Below, piece by piece: positions 9,141 to 15,825 of a stretch of 64,000 bases of DNA. Numbering within the stretch: the first letter of the stretch is position 1; each line of letters begins with the position of its first letter. The DNA comes from Mesorhizobium sp. YIM 152430 (GTDB lineage: Bacteria; Pseudomonadota; Alphaproteobacteria; Rhizobiales; Rhizobiaceae). A program made the position numbers and the translations under genes. Where the stretch lies: assembly GCF_029210365.1 (NCBI RefSeq), contig NZ_JARGES010000015.1, forward strand, positions 124,001 through 188,000. Reading direction: 5' to 3'. The notes under the pieces were generated by a model. That model was not told where the DNA came from. It saw only the letters and a list, made by a program, of their open reading frames with translations, and ran no database searches.

Positions 9141-9156
9141 TTGACCGATTGGACAA
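9141..9156. promoter_or_regulatory. RutR-like operator (aminotransferase operon / rutR)
   Basis: TTGACCGATTGGACAA matches the E. coli RutR palindrome TTGACCAnnTGGTCAA at 12 of the 14 defined positions. It lies between the divergent aminotransferase and RutR-like genes, where a uracil- or thymine-responsive repressor would be expected to act. The consensus is established knowledge; binding here is inference. Confidence 0.65.
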
Positions 9157-9238
9157 ACGTTAGCACCGCCACCATGGCGGTCAAGGACATAGTAGGGGAA
9201 ATGGCGCAGCATCCTCGCGCTCCACACGCGATGAGCAA

Positions 9239-9261
9239 CTGGTCCAGTCAATTGGTCCAGT
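9239..9261. repeat. Tandem 10-bp direct repeat upstream of the RutR-like gene
   Basis: CTGGTCCAGT (9239-9248) is repeated as TTGGTCCAGT (9252-9261) with a 13-bp period, ending 12 nt before the regulator start codon. Each copy contains TGGTCCA, one mismatch from the RutR half-site TGGTCAA. It may be an autoregulatory site that overlaps the translation start region. Confidence 0.5.
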
Positions 9262-9273
9262 GGAGATGTCGCC

Positions 9274-9912
9274 ATGGACGCTGAAACACCCGTTCGCAGG
9301 CGCCGCACGCGCATCCAGACTGAGAAGCGCGAACTGATCCTGGATGCCGCGCTCGACGTCTTCGCCCAGCACGGCTTTCGCGGCGCGACCATCGACCAGA
9401 TCGCAGAGGCGGCCGGCATGTCGAAGCCGAACCTTCTTTATTATTTCCGCTCGAAGGAGGCGATGTTCACGACGCTGATCGAGCGCCTGTTGCAGACCTG
9501 GCTGGCACCGCTGCGCGAACTCGACGACATCGGCGACCCGGTCAGTGAACTGCGCTCCTATATCCGCCGCAAGCTGGAAATGGCGCGCGACTACCCGCGC
9601 GAAAGCCGTCTCTTCGCCAACGAGATTTTGCAGGGCGCCCCCCGCATCCAGCACCTGATCGAGGACGAGTTGAAGCCTCTCGTCGACGAAAAGGCCGCGC
9701 TCATCAAGGGCTGGATGAAGGCCGGCAAGATCGCGACGACCGACCCCTGGCACCTCATCTTCTCGATCTGGGCGACGACGCAGCACTATGCCGATTTCGA
9801 CGTCCAGGTCCGGACGGTCCTCGGGCCGGACAGAGGCGGCGATGGCCGCTTCGAGGACGCGGCACGCTATCTGGAGCAGTTGTTTCTGGAGGGGTTGAGG
9901 CCGAAGGGGTGA
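9274..9912 (+). CDS. rutR: TetR-family pyrimidine regulator RutR
   Basis: 212 residues. The N-terminal TetR helix-turn-helix reads FRGATIDQIAEAAGMSKPNL followed by LYYFRSKEAMF. The rest closely follows E. coli RutR as I recall it, in stretches such as DYPRESRLFANE, LIDEK-like LVDEKAALIKGW and HLIFSIWATTQHYADF. RutR senses uracil and thymine and controls pyrimidine use. Here it is divergent from the aminotransferase-cupin-amidohydrolase-dihydropyrimidinase operon, and sequences resembling its operator occur in that shared region and in front of preT. It replaces the E. coli role at rutA with control of the reductive pathway, by inference. Confidence 0.88.
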   Translation: MDAETPVRRRRTRIQTEKRELILDAALDVFAQHGFRGATIDQIAEAAGMSKPNLLYYFRSKEAMFTTLIERLLQTWLAPLRELDDIGDPVSELRSYIRRKLEMARDYPRESRLFANEILQGAPRIQHLIEDELKPLVDEKAALIKGWMKAGKIATTDPWHLIFSIWATTQHYADFDVQVRTVLGPDRGGDGRFEDAARYLEQLFLEGLRPKG

Positions 9913-10127
9913 CGCTTGCGCACCTGCCTTGATCGATCTTTCTTACATTTCGCCAGAGATGCCCGCCACGTTGTTGAGTTGATCGAGTTTGCGGAGCGCA
10001 ACCTTCTCGATCATTCGCCAGCTTCGCTGCCAGACTCCTTCGCCGAATAAAGCCTGTGTGTGCTTGTCTGCGAAGCTTCGGATCATGTTACGTTAGACAT
10101 AACAAAGCGGATGACCATCTGCAACAT

Positions 10128-11048
10128 CTAGCGGTCCGGCGCCATCGCCAGCACCACCAGCGCCGCCATCGTGAACAGTGCGCCGGCGGCCACCGCGCCA
10201 CTCGCCCAGCCATGTCCAAGCAGCCCTTCATAGAGAATGATGAAGGACGGCGTCAGATAGGTGTAGGCCATCACCTTCGCCGCTGGCAGGCGCATCGCGC
10301 CGAACTGGACGAGAAACGTCGTGCCGGCCGTGGTGAAGACGGCGAGGTAGGCGACCGCGATCCAGACGATCGGCGGCAGCGTCGCCCAGTCGGTCCCGAG
10401 GAGTTCGGGCACCGAATAAAGCGTGATCCAGAGGCCGGTGCCGAACAGCGTCCAGAGCGTGAAGACCGGCAGCGCCTCGCCGCGATTGAGCCGGCGCACC
10501 AGCGGCGCATAGGCCGCGTGGCAGGCGACGCCGACGAGGAAGATCAGTTCGCCCAGCCCGAGGTCGAAGGCGAGCAACGCGCTCACGTCCCCTCGAAAGA
10601 TGACCCAGATCGCCCCGCAGGCGGCGACGACGAGGCTGACGAGCACGATCGCGCGCGGCTTTTCGCTAAGAAAGATCAGCCCGAACCCCGCCGCCATCAG
10701 CGGCATCAGCGTGAACACGGCGCCCGTCGCCACCGGCGTCGTCAGCCGCAGCGCGATGAACATGGTGATGAAGAACACGGCCATCAGGAAGCCCAATACG
10801 CCGTAGCGCCAGATTTCGCGCGGCGCCGGAACGCGGCCCTTGTTCAGGAGCGCCACCACCGTCGCCATCACGGCAATGCCGAAGACGAAACGCACGGCAT
10901 TGATCGCGCCCGGCCCGATATGAGAAGCAGCCATCGCGCCGATCGAATAGGAGCCGGAAACGAGCGCGGCGAAGCCGAGCATCGCCATATGCCCGATCAT
11001 CTTGTCGCGGCCCTGCGCGTGCGTGCGCCTGATTGAAATATCCGCCAC
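10128..11048 (-). CDS. EamA/DMT-family transporter
   Basis: 306-residue membrane protein with about ten hydrophobic helices arranged as two EamA repeats, for example GHMAMLGFAALVSGSYSIGA near the start and GAVAAGALFTMAALVVLAMA near the end. It is an inner-membrane exporter or importer of unknown metabolite. It follows preA in the same direction after an 82-nt gap that holds a hairpin. The position suggests possible export or uptake of a pathway compound, but the family is too broad to name a substrate. The 215 nt between rutR and this gene hold nothing recognisable. Confidence 0.85.
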   Translation of the reverse strand: MADISIRRTHAQGRDKMIGHMAMLGFAALVSGSYSIGAMAASHIGPGAINAVRFVFGIAVMATVVALLNKGRVPAPREIWRYGVLGFLMAVFFITMFIALRLTTPVATGAVFTLMPLMAAGFGLIFLSEKPRAIVLVSLVVAACGAIWVIFRGDVSALLAFDLGLGELIFLVGVACHAAYAPLVRRLNRGEALPVFTLWTLFGTGLWITLYSVPELLGTDWATLPPIVWIAVAYLAVFTTAGTTFLVQFGAMRLPAAKVMAYTYLTPSFIILYEGLLGHGWASGAVAAGALFTMAALVVLAMAPDR

Positions 11049-11070
11049 GCGGCCTCCTCGCCAATGCGAA

Positions 11071-11097
11071 ATCGGGCGCGGATTTCCCGCGCCCGAT
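11071..11097 (-). terminator. Hairpin after preA
   Basis: An 11-bp perfect stem (ATCGGGCGCGG with CCGCGCCCGAT, 5-nt loop) lies between preA and the EamA gene. On the minus strand only a short TT follows, so it may be a weak terminator or a processing site. Confidence 0.45.
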
Positions 11098-11130
11098 GCA
11101 CTTCACATGAGAACCATCCCGCCCGCAAGC

Positions 11131-12444
11131 CTACTCGGCGGCAACCTTTGCGGCAGGATTGTTCGGATGCGTGGTCCAGTTCGCATAGGTGGGAGAAACC
11201 GGCCTGTCGGTCCGCTGGTCCATGACGCCGGCCGCAAGCGGCTCCATGGTGATGCAGTTCTCGACCGGGCAGACATTGACGCACAGATTGCAGCCGACGC
11301 ACTCCGCCTCAATCACCTCGAAATGCCGCTTGCCGTCCACCATGTTGGTGATCGCCTGGTGCGAGGTGTCCTCGCAGGCGATGTGGCAGCGCCCGCACTT
11401 GATGCACAAATCCTGGTCGATATGCGCCTTGGTGACGTAGTTGAGGTTCAGATACTGCCAGTCGGTGACGTTCGGCGTCGCGCGGCCGATGATGTCGTCG
11501 AGGTCGCGATGGCCCTTCTCGTCCATCCATTCCGAAAGGCCGGTGATCATCTCCTCGACGATCTTGAAGCCATAGGTCATCGCCGCCGTGCAGACCTGCG
11601 CATTGCCGGCGCCGAGCGCCAGGAACTCTGCCGCGTCGCGCCATGTGGTGATGCCGCCGATCGCCGAGATCGGCAGGCCGCGCGTTTCGGGGTCGCGGGC
11701 GATTTCGGCGACCATGTTCATCGCGATCGGTTTCACCGCCGGGCCGCAATAGCCGCCATGCGTGCCCTTGCCGTCGATGGTCGGCTCCGGCGCGAAGCTG
11801 TCGAGATTGACCGCCGTGATCGAGTTGATCGTGTTGATCAGCGAAACCGCATCCGTTCCGCCGGCAAGCGCTGCCCGCGCGGGCTTGCGGATGTCGGTGA
11901 TGTTCGGCGTCAGCTTGGTGATGACGGGCATCCGCGTATACTGCTTGCACCAGCGCACGACCATTTCGATATATTCGGGAACCTGGCCGACGGCCGCGCC
12001 CATGCCGCGCTCGCTCATGCCGTGCGGACAGCCGAAATTGAGCTCGATGCCGTCCGCGCCGGTTTCCTCGACCAGCGGCAGGATCGACTTCCAGGCATTT
12101 TCCTCGCACGGAACCATGATTGACACGACCATCGCCCGGTCGGGCCAGTCGCGCTTCACCTGCTTGATCTCGCGCAGATTGGTCTGGAGGTCGCGGTCGG
12201 TGATGAGCTCGATATTGTTGAGGCCGAGCAGGCGCCTGTCCGCGCCCCAGATGGCGCCGTAGCGCGGGCCGTTGACGTTGACGACGGGCGGCCCTTCCTC
12301 GCCCAGCGTCTTCCAGACGACCCCACCCCAGCCCGCCTTGAAGGCGCGCACGACATTGTACGCCTTGTCGGTCGGCGGCGCCGAGGCCAGCCAGAACGGA
12401 TTGGGCGACTTGATGCCGACGAAGTTCGAACGAATGTCTGCCAT
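11131..12444 (-). CDS. preA: NAD-dependent dihydropyrimidine dehydrogenase, PreA subunit
   Basis: 437 residues: an FMN-binding TIM barrel of the dihydroorotate dehydrogenase class followed by a two-[4Fe-4S] ferredoxin domain. Motifs include GWGGVVWKTLG, ELNFGCPHGMSERGMG (active-site Cys region), KLTPNITDIRKPA, GIGGITTWRDAAEFLALGAG and the cluster ligands CIKCGRCHIAC and CVGCNLCVNVCPVENC. It reduces uracil or thymine to the 5,6-dihydro form with electrons from PreT. The ATG at 12444 is chosen because GAGG lies 8 nt before it. Two ATGs further upstream are in frame. It follows preT, separated by an intergenic repeat. Confidence 0.93.
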   Translation of the reverse strand: MADIRSNFVGIKSPNPFWLASAPPTDKAYNVVRAFKAGWGGVVWKTLGEEGPPVVNVNGPRYGAIWGADRRLLGLNNIELITDRDLQTNLREIKQVKRDWPDRAMVVSIMVPCEENAWKSILPLVEETGADGIELNFGCPHGMSERGMGAAVGQVPEYIEMVVRWCKQYTRMPVITKLTPNITDIRKPARAALAGGTDAVSLINTINSITAVNLDSFAPEPTIDGKGTHGGYCGPAVKPIAMNMVAEIARDPETRGLPISAIGGITTWRDAAEFLALGAGNAQVCTAAMTYGFKIVEEMITGLSEWMDEKGHRDLDDIIGRATPNVTDWQYLNLNYVTKAHIDQDLCIKCGRCHIACEDTSHQAITNMVDGKRHFEVIEAECVGCNLCVNVCPVENCITMEPLAAGVMDQRTDRPVSPTYANWTTHPNNPAAKVAAE

Positions 12445-12464
12445 GCTCATGCCCTCACACCAAA

Positions 12465-12510
12465 GCATCGGACCGAAAAGTGGAAACCGGTTTTCGGACG
12501 GTTCCGATGC
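12465..12510. repeat. Rhizobial-type palindromic intergenic repeat
   Basis: Imperfect palindrome with outer arms GCATCGGA and TCCGATGC and the core GAAAAGTGGAAACCGGTTTT. I recognise this as a dispersed intergenic element common in Rhizobiales genomes. It lies between preT and preA, so the cotranscribed message would carry a stable hairpin. Confidence 0.6.
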
Positions 12511-12520
12511 GCATTAGAAA

Positions 12521-13891
12521 CTAGATCGCCGCAGGCGATCGGTCGCTGAGTGTCCGGTGAATGCTCTCGGCCGCTTCGCGGCCTTGCGCGACGGCGGAGA
12601 CCGTCAGGTCGTCACCGCCGAGGATGCAGTCACCGCCGGCCCAGATCTTCGGCGCAGAGGTGCGGCCCTCATCGTCGACCTTGATGCGCCCGGCCTCCAT
12701 CGCGATTGCCGAGCCCGAGCCGTTGAGCGGCATCGGATCGAAGGTCTGGCCGATCGCCTTGAACACCTGATCGGCCTCGATGCGCACCGTCTCGCCGGTG
12801 CCGGCAACGCGGCCGTCGCGGATTTCGGTGTATTCGAGCTCGATGCCGGTCACCTTGCCGTTCTCCGCAAGAATGCGCACCGGCTTCAGCCAGTGGCGGA
12901 TGGTGACGCCCTTGGACGCCGCCAGGTCCTGCTCGAATTCCGAAGCGTTCATGTCATCCTTGCCGCGACGGTAAGCGATGGTGACCTGCTCGGCACCGAG
13001 CAGCTTCGACTGGACCGCGGCATCGACCGCCGTCATGCCGCCGCCGATGACGACGACGCGCCGGCCGACCTGCAATTGCGACAAATCCGGCGACTGGCGA
13101 AGCGTGGCGATGAAATCGACCGCGTTCTCGACGCCCTCGAAATCCTCGCCATCGGCCTGCAATGCGTTGACGCCGGTCAACCCCGCGCCGACGAAGACCG
13201 CATCGTAATTGGCGGCGAGTTCGGCAAGCGCGAAGTCGCGGCCCATCATCTGGCCGTTCTTGACCTCGATATTGCCGATGCCCAGCACATAATCGACTTC
13301 CGCCTGCGCGAAGTTTTCCGGCGCCTTGTAGGCCGCGATGCCGTATTCGTTGAGACCGCCGGACTTCGGCCGCGCCTCGTAGATGGTGACGTGGTGGCCG
13401 TGCATGGCGAGACGGTGCGCGCAGGCAAGACCTGCGGGCCCGGCGCCGACGACCGCGACCTTGCGTCCGGTTGATGCAGCCGGCTCGTAGAACTGCACGC
13501 CCCGCGCCATCGCGGTGTCGGTCGCATAGCGCTGCAAGCGGCCGATCTGCACCGGCTTGCCTTCGGCCACCTCGCGCACGCAGACCTCTTCGCACAAGGT
13601 CTCGGTCGGGCAGACGCGGGCGCACATGCCGCCGAGGATGTTCTGGTCGAAGATCGTCTTGGCCGAGCCGAGCGGATTGCCTGTCGAGATCTGCCGGATG
13701 AAGAGCGGAATGTCGATCGAGGTCGGACACGCCTGCATACAGGGCGCGTCGTAGCAGAAATAGCACCGATCGGATTCGACCAGCGCCTCATGCCTGTCGA
13801 GCGGCGGATGCAAATCCGCGAAATTCTTCGGATACTGATCGGAGGGAAGCCGCTGTGCGGCAATCCCCTCTTTGTAGAGGCCTTCAGCCAT
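12521..13891 (-). CDS. preT: NAD-dependent dihydropyrimidine dehydrogenase, PreT subunit
   Basis: 456 residues, of the glutamate-synthase small-subunit type. An N-terminal Fe-S domain is seen as CYFCYDAPCMQACPTSIDI and CARVCPTETLCEEVC. It is followed by an FAD-binding GAGPAGLACAHRL, an NAD(P)-binding VVIGGGMTAVDAA, and a C-terminal FAD loop in IWAGGDCILGGDDL. It passes electrons from NADH to PreA. It is the first gene of the leftward preT-preA unit and has a RutR-like box 50-65 nt upstream of its start. Confidence 0.93.
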   Translation of the reverse strand: MAEGLYKEGIAAQRLPSDQYPKNFADLHPPLDRHEALVESDRCYFCYDAPCMQACPTSIDIPLFIRQISTGNPLGSAKTIFDQNILGGMCARVCPTETLCEEVCVREVAEGKPVQIGRLQRYATDTAMARGVQFYEPAASTGRKVAVVGAGPAGLACAHRLAMHGHHVTIYEARPKSGGLNEYGIAAYKAPENFAQAEVDYVLGIGNIEVKNGQMMGRDFALAELAANYDAVFVGAGLTGVNALQADGEDFEGVENAVDFIATLRQSPDLSQLQVGRRVVVIGGGMTAVDAAVQSKLLGAEQVTIAYRRGKDDMNASEFEQDLAASKGVTIRHWLKPVRILAENGKVTGIELEYTEIRDGRVAGTGETVRIEADQVFKAIGQTFDPMPLNGSGSAIAMEAGRIKVDDEGRTSAPKIWAGGDCILGGDDLTVSAVAQGREAAESIHRTLSDRSPAAI

Positions 13892-13940
13892 TCGGGTTCC
13901 CCATTATTGGTTTTCCCGGAAGGCTAGCACGGATTCTTTT

Positions 13941-13956
13941 TTTATCAATCGGTCAA
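13941..13956. promoter_or_regulatory. RutR-like operator upstream of preT
   Basis: TTTATCAATCGGTCAA matches the RutR palindrome TTGACCAnnTGGTCAA at 11 of 14 defined positions. A weaker related sequence, TTGTCCAGTTATTCCA, follows at 14001-14016. Together with the box at 9141 this would place both catabolic units under one regulator. Confidence 0.5.
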
Positions 13957-14053
13957 AAATTGGCGCAGCGCACACAAACCACTGATTAATATGAGTATTT
14001 TTGTCCAGTTATTCCATCTTGGCGGACGCCGCTTATCGCGTTAAGCAAAGCGC

Positions 14054-14749
14054 ATGTCAGAATTCGCCTTCGCCGCCCCCGCCCAGCCCTCGCTCGCCAT
14101 CGCCGGCAGCCACCAGCGCTTTCCCATCCGCCGCATCTATTGCGTCGGCCGCAACTACGCGGCGCATGTGCGCGAAATGGGCAATGACGAGCGCGATCCG
14201 CCCTTCTTTTTCATGAAGCCCGCCGACGCCGCCTTCGACGCGGCGGGCGACATCCCCTACCCGCCCTTGACGGCGAACCTGCACCACGAAGTCGAACTCG
14301 TGGTGGCCCTCGGCAAGGGCGGCCGCGACATCGCACCCGAAGACGCGCTCGATCATGTCTGGGGCTATGGCGTCGGCATCGATCTGACCCGGCGCGACGT
14401 GCAGGAAGAGGCGAAGAAAGCCGCCCGCCCCTGGGAGTGGGCGAAGGCATTCGATCATTCCGCTCCGATCTCGCCGCTGGTGCCCGCAGGGCGCGTCGGC
14501 CATCCGGCGTCCGGCCGTATCTGGCTGTCCGTCAATGGCGAGCCGCGCCAGGAGGGCGACCTGGCCGAACAGATCTGGCCCGTCCCGGACATCATCTCGA
14601 TCGCCAGCCGCTCGGTCGAACTGAAGGCCGGCGATCTGATCATGACCGGAACGCCGGCGGGCGTCGGGGCGCTCGTCCCCGGCGACGGCATCGAGGCCGG
14701 CATCGACGGCATTGGCGCGATCAGCGTGACGATGACCGGCTATCCCTGA
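14054..14749 (+). CDS. Fumarylacetoacetate hydrolase (FAH) family protein
   Basis: 231 residues, a single FAH domain. Features are IYCVGRNYAAHVREMG, the metal ligands in HHEVELVVALG (E-x-E pattern), GYGVGIDLTRRD (Asp ligand), KAFDHSAP and IMTGTPAGVGAL. Family members hydrolyse acylpyruvates such as fumarylpyruvate or act as decarboxylases/isomerases. It is divergent from preT and shares its promoter region, so it could be coregulated, but no acylpyruvate arises in pyrimidine catabolism and the substrate is open. Confidence 0.85.
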   Translation: MSEFAFAAPAQPSLAIAGSHQRFPIRRIYCVGRNYAAHVREMGNDERDPPFFFMKPADAAFDAAGDIPYPPLTANLHHEVELVVALGKGGRDIAPEDALDHVWGYGVGIDLTRRDVQEEAKKAARPWEWAKAFDHSAPISPLVPAGRVGHPASGRIWLSVNGEPRQEGDLAEQIWPVPDIISIASRSVELKAGDLIMTGTPAGVGALVPGDGIEAGIDGIGAISVTMTGYP

Positions 14750-14796
14750 GGTCTGGAACCGAACTGCATCAGGCGCCGCAGGTCGTTCACGGCCTT

Positions 14797-15339
14797 TCAG
14801 GAATTGTCGCCGCCGACCACGTCGCGCATCTTCTGCGCCTTGATGATCGAGCGGGCATACTGCTCCCAGGACGAGCGCAGGTGGAGCATCGTCGTCGTCA
14901 GATTCTCGGCCACTGCCTCGAGTTCTTCGAGCGCCTTGAGATTCTTGGAAAACTGCCCGGCGAGGTCTTCGGAAATGTCGCCCGCCTTGGTGGTGGCGAT
15001 CATCGCCTTCAACGCCTTGCCGGTGTCCTGCGCCTGCGGAACGATCTTGGCCAGCGTCTCATAGGCCGCATCATATTGCAGTTCCGCCGCTTCGAGTTGC
15101 GGGCGCTGCTGGTCGAGAACGCGCAGCATGTTGCGCCAGTCGCGCATCCGCCGGTCGAGGTCCTCGCTCAGGCCGGCAAAGCCGCCGGCGATTCGGCGCG
15201 GCGCGCGTGCCTGGTCGCCGGGCGCACCCGGCAGGTTCAATTCGCGGCGCGGACGCGCCGGTTCGGAAGTCTTGGCGGCATCGATCCGAAGTGCTTCGGT
15301 CAATCCCGCGTCAAGCGTCTTGATTGTGCTCTGTTCCAT
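14797..15339 (-). CDS. Hypothetical protein, 180 aa, largely helical
   Basis: Not recognised. The N-terminal ~55 residues are polar and probably disordered (PARPRRELNLPG and GDQARAPRR). The rest looks like long amphipathic helices or coiled coil rich in Leu, Glu and Ala, for example KNLKALEELEAVAENL and the tail RSIIKAQKMRDVVGG. It has no signal peptide or membrane segment. The ATG at 15339 has GGAG 7 nt upstream; an in-frame GTG lies 12 nt earlier. A CtrA-type box sits about 80-95 nt upstream, which hints at cell-cycle control. Confidence 0.65.
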   Translation of the reverse strand: MEQSTIKTLDAGLTEALRIDAAKTSEPARPRRELNLPGAPGDQARAPRRIAGGFAGLSEDLDRRMRDWRNMLRVLDQQRPQLEAAELQYDAAYETLAKIVPQAQDTGKALKAMIATTKAGDISEDLAGQFSKNLKALEELEAVAENLTTTMLHLRSSWEQYARSIIKAQKMRDVVGGDNS

Positions 15340-15418
15340 AGCGAACTCCACTTGAATGAGGACTTGTCAACTCTCTCGGCGAAACTGCACACAAAAAGCT
15401 GAACGCGCAACGATAACG

Positions 15419-15433
15419 TTAAGGTCTGGTTAA
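15419..15433. promoter_or_regulatory. CtrA-type binding site TTAA-N7-TTAA
   Basis: TTAA-GGTCTGG-TTAA fits the full consensus of the alphaproteobacterial cell-cycle regulator CtrA exactly. It lies upstream of the leftward 180-aa gene. The surrounding 15340-15608 stretch is otherwise AT-richer than its neighbours and holds no gene that I can support. Confidence 0.5.
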
Positions 15434-15581
15434 CATGCTGATTTTCATGCCCTTGTAGAGCAAGTAGAACGACCGGATTTCTTGAACTGCGGCCCACGCG
15501 GCATCACGATTTTTTTGCCTGTTTTCCCCATATTTATTGGCCTGGGCAGGCGACATTGGCGATGAGCTTCGTTAGCTTTCG

Positions 15582-15589
15582 TTAACCAT
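15582..15589 (+). promoter_or_regulatory. TTAACCAT motif (CtrA half-site variant)
   Basis: TTAACCAT is the alternative CtrA half-site core and occurs 20 nt before the small GTG-initiated reading frame. It is short enough to occur by chance, and its weight comes only from the complete site 160 nt away. Confidence 0.3.
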
Positions 15590-15608
15590 TCGGGGGAACG
15601 GGGTCGTC

Positions 15609-15803
15609 GTGAAGCCTTGCACACATAACACATTGAATCTGCTTGCAGAAATGCAGGAAAACGAAGCCGCCATGTGGGGCCGTCGCGCGGGCGATGCCGC
15701 ACGCTGGGGCCTGTGCGACGACCATGCCGACGCACGCAGCCGCGCGCAGTCGCACCGGATCGAAGCGCTTGCTCTGCGCGCCGGAATCGACAGCGGCGCC
15801 TGA
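15609..15803 (+). CDS. Possible small protein, 64 aa, GTG start
   Basis: Not recognised. It starts with GTG after a purine-rich GGGGGAACGGGG segment and encodes a charged soluble peptide with WGRRAGDAARWG and DDHADARSRAQSHR stretches. It lies in an otherwise empty gap and converges on the flavoprotein gene. Composition is plausible for a real small gene in this genome, but there is no homology that I can name, so it may be spurious. Confidence 0.4.
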   Translation: MKPCTHNTLNLLAEMQENEAAMWGRRAGDAARWGLCDDHADARSRAQSHRIEALALRAGIDSGA

Positions 15804-15825
15804 GCGCCGGGCAGTCCTTAACCGC

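Noticed and set aside
9913-10127. Possible decayed transposase or gene remnant between rutR and the EamA gene
   Set aside because: No frame gives a recognisable family and there are no inverted repeats or target duplications.
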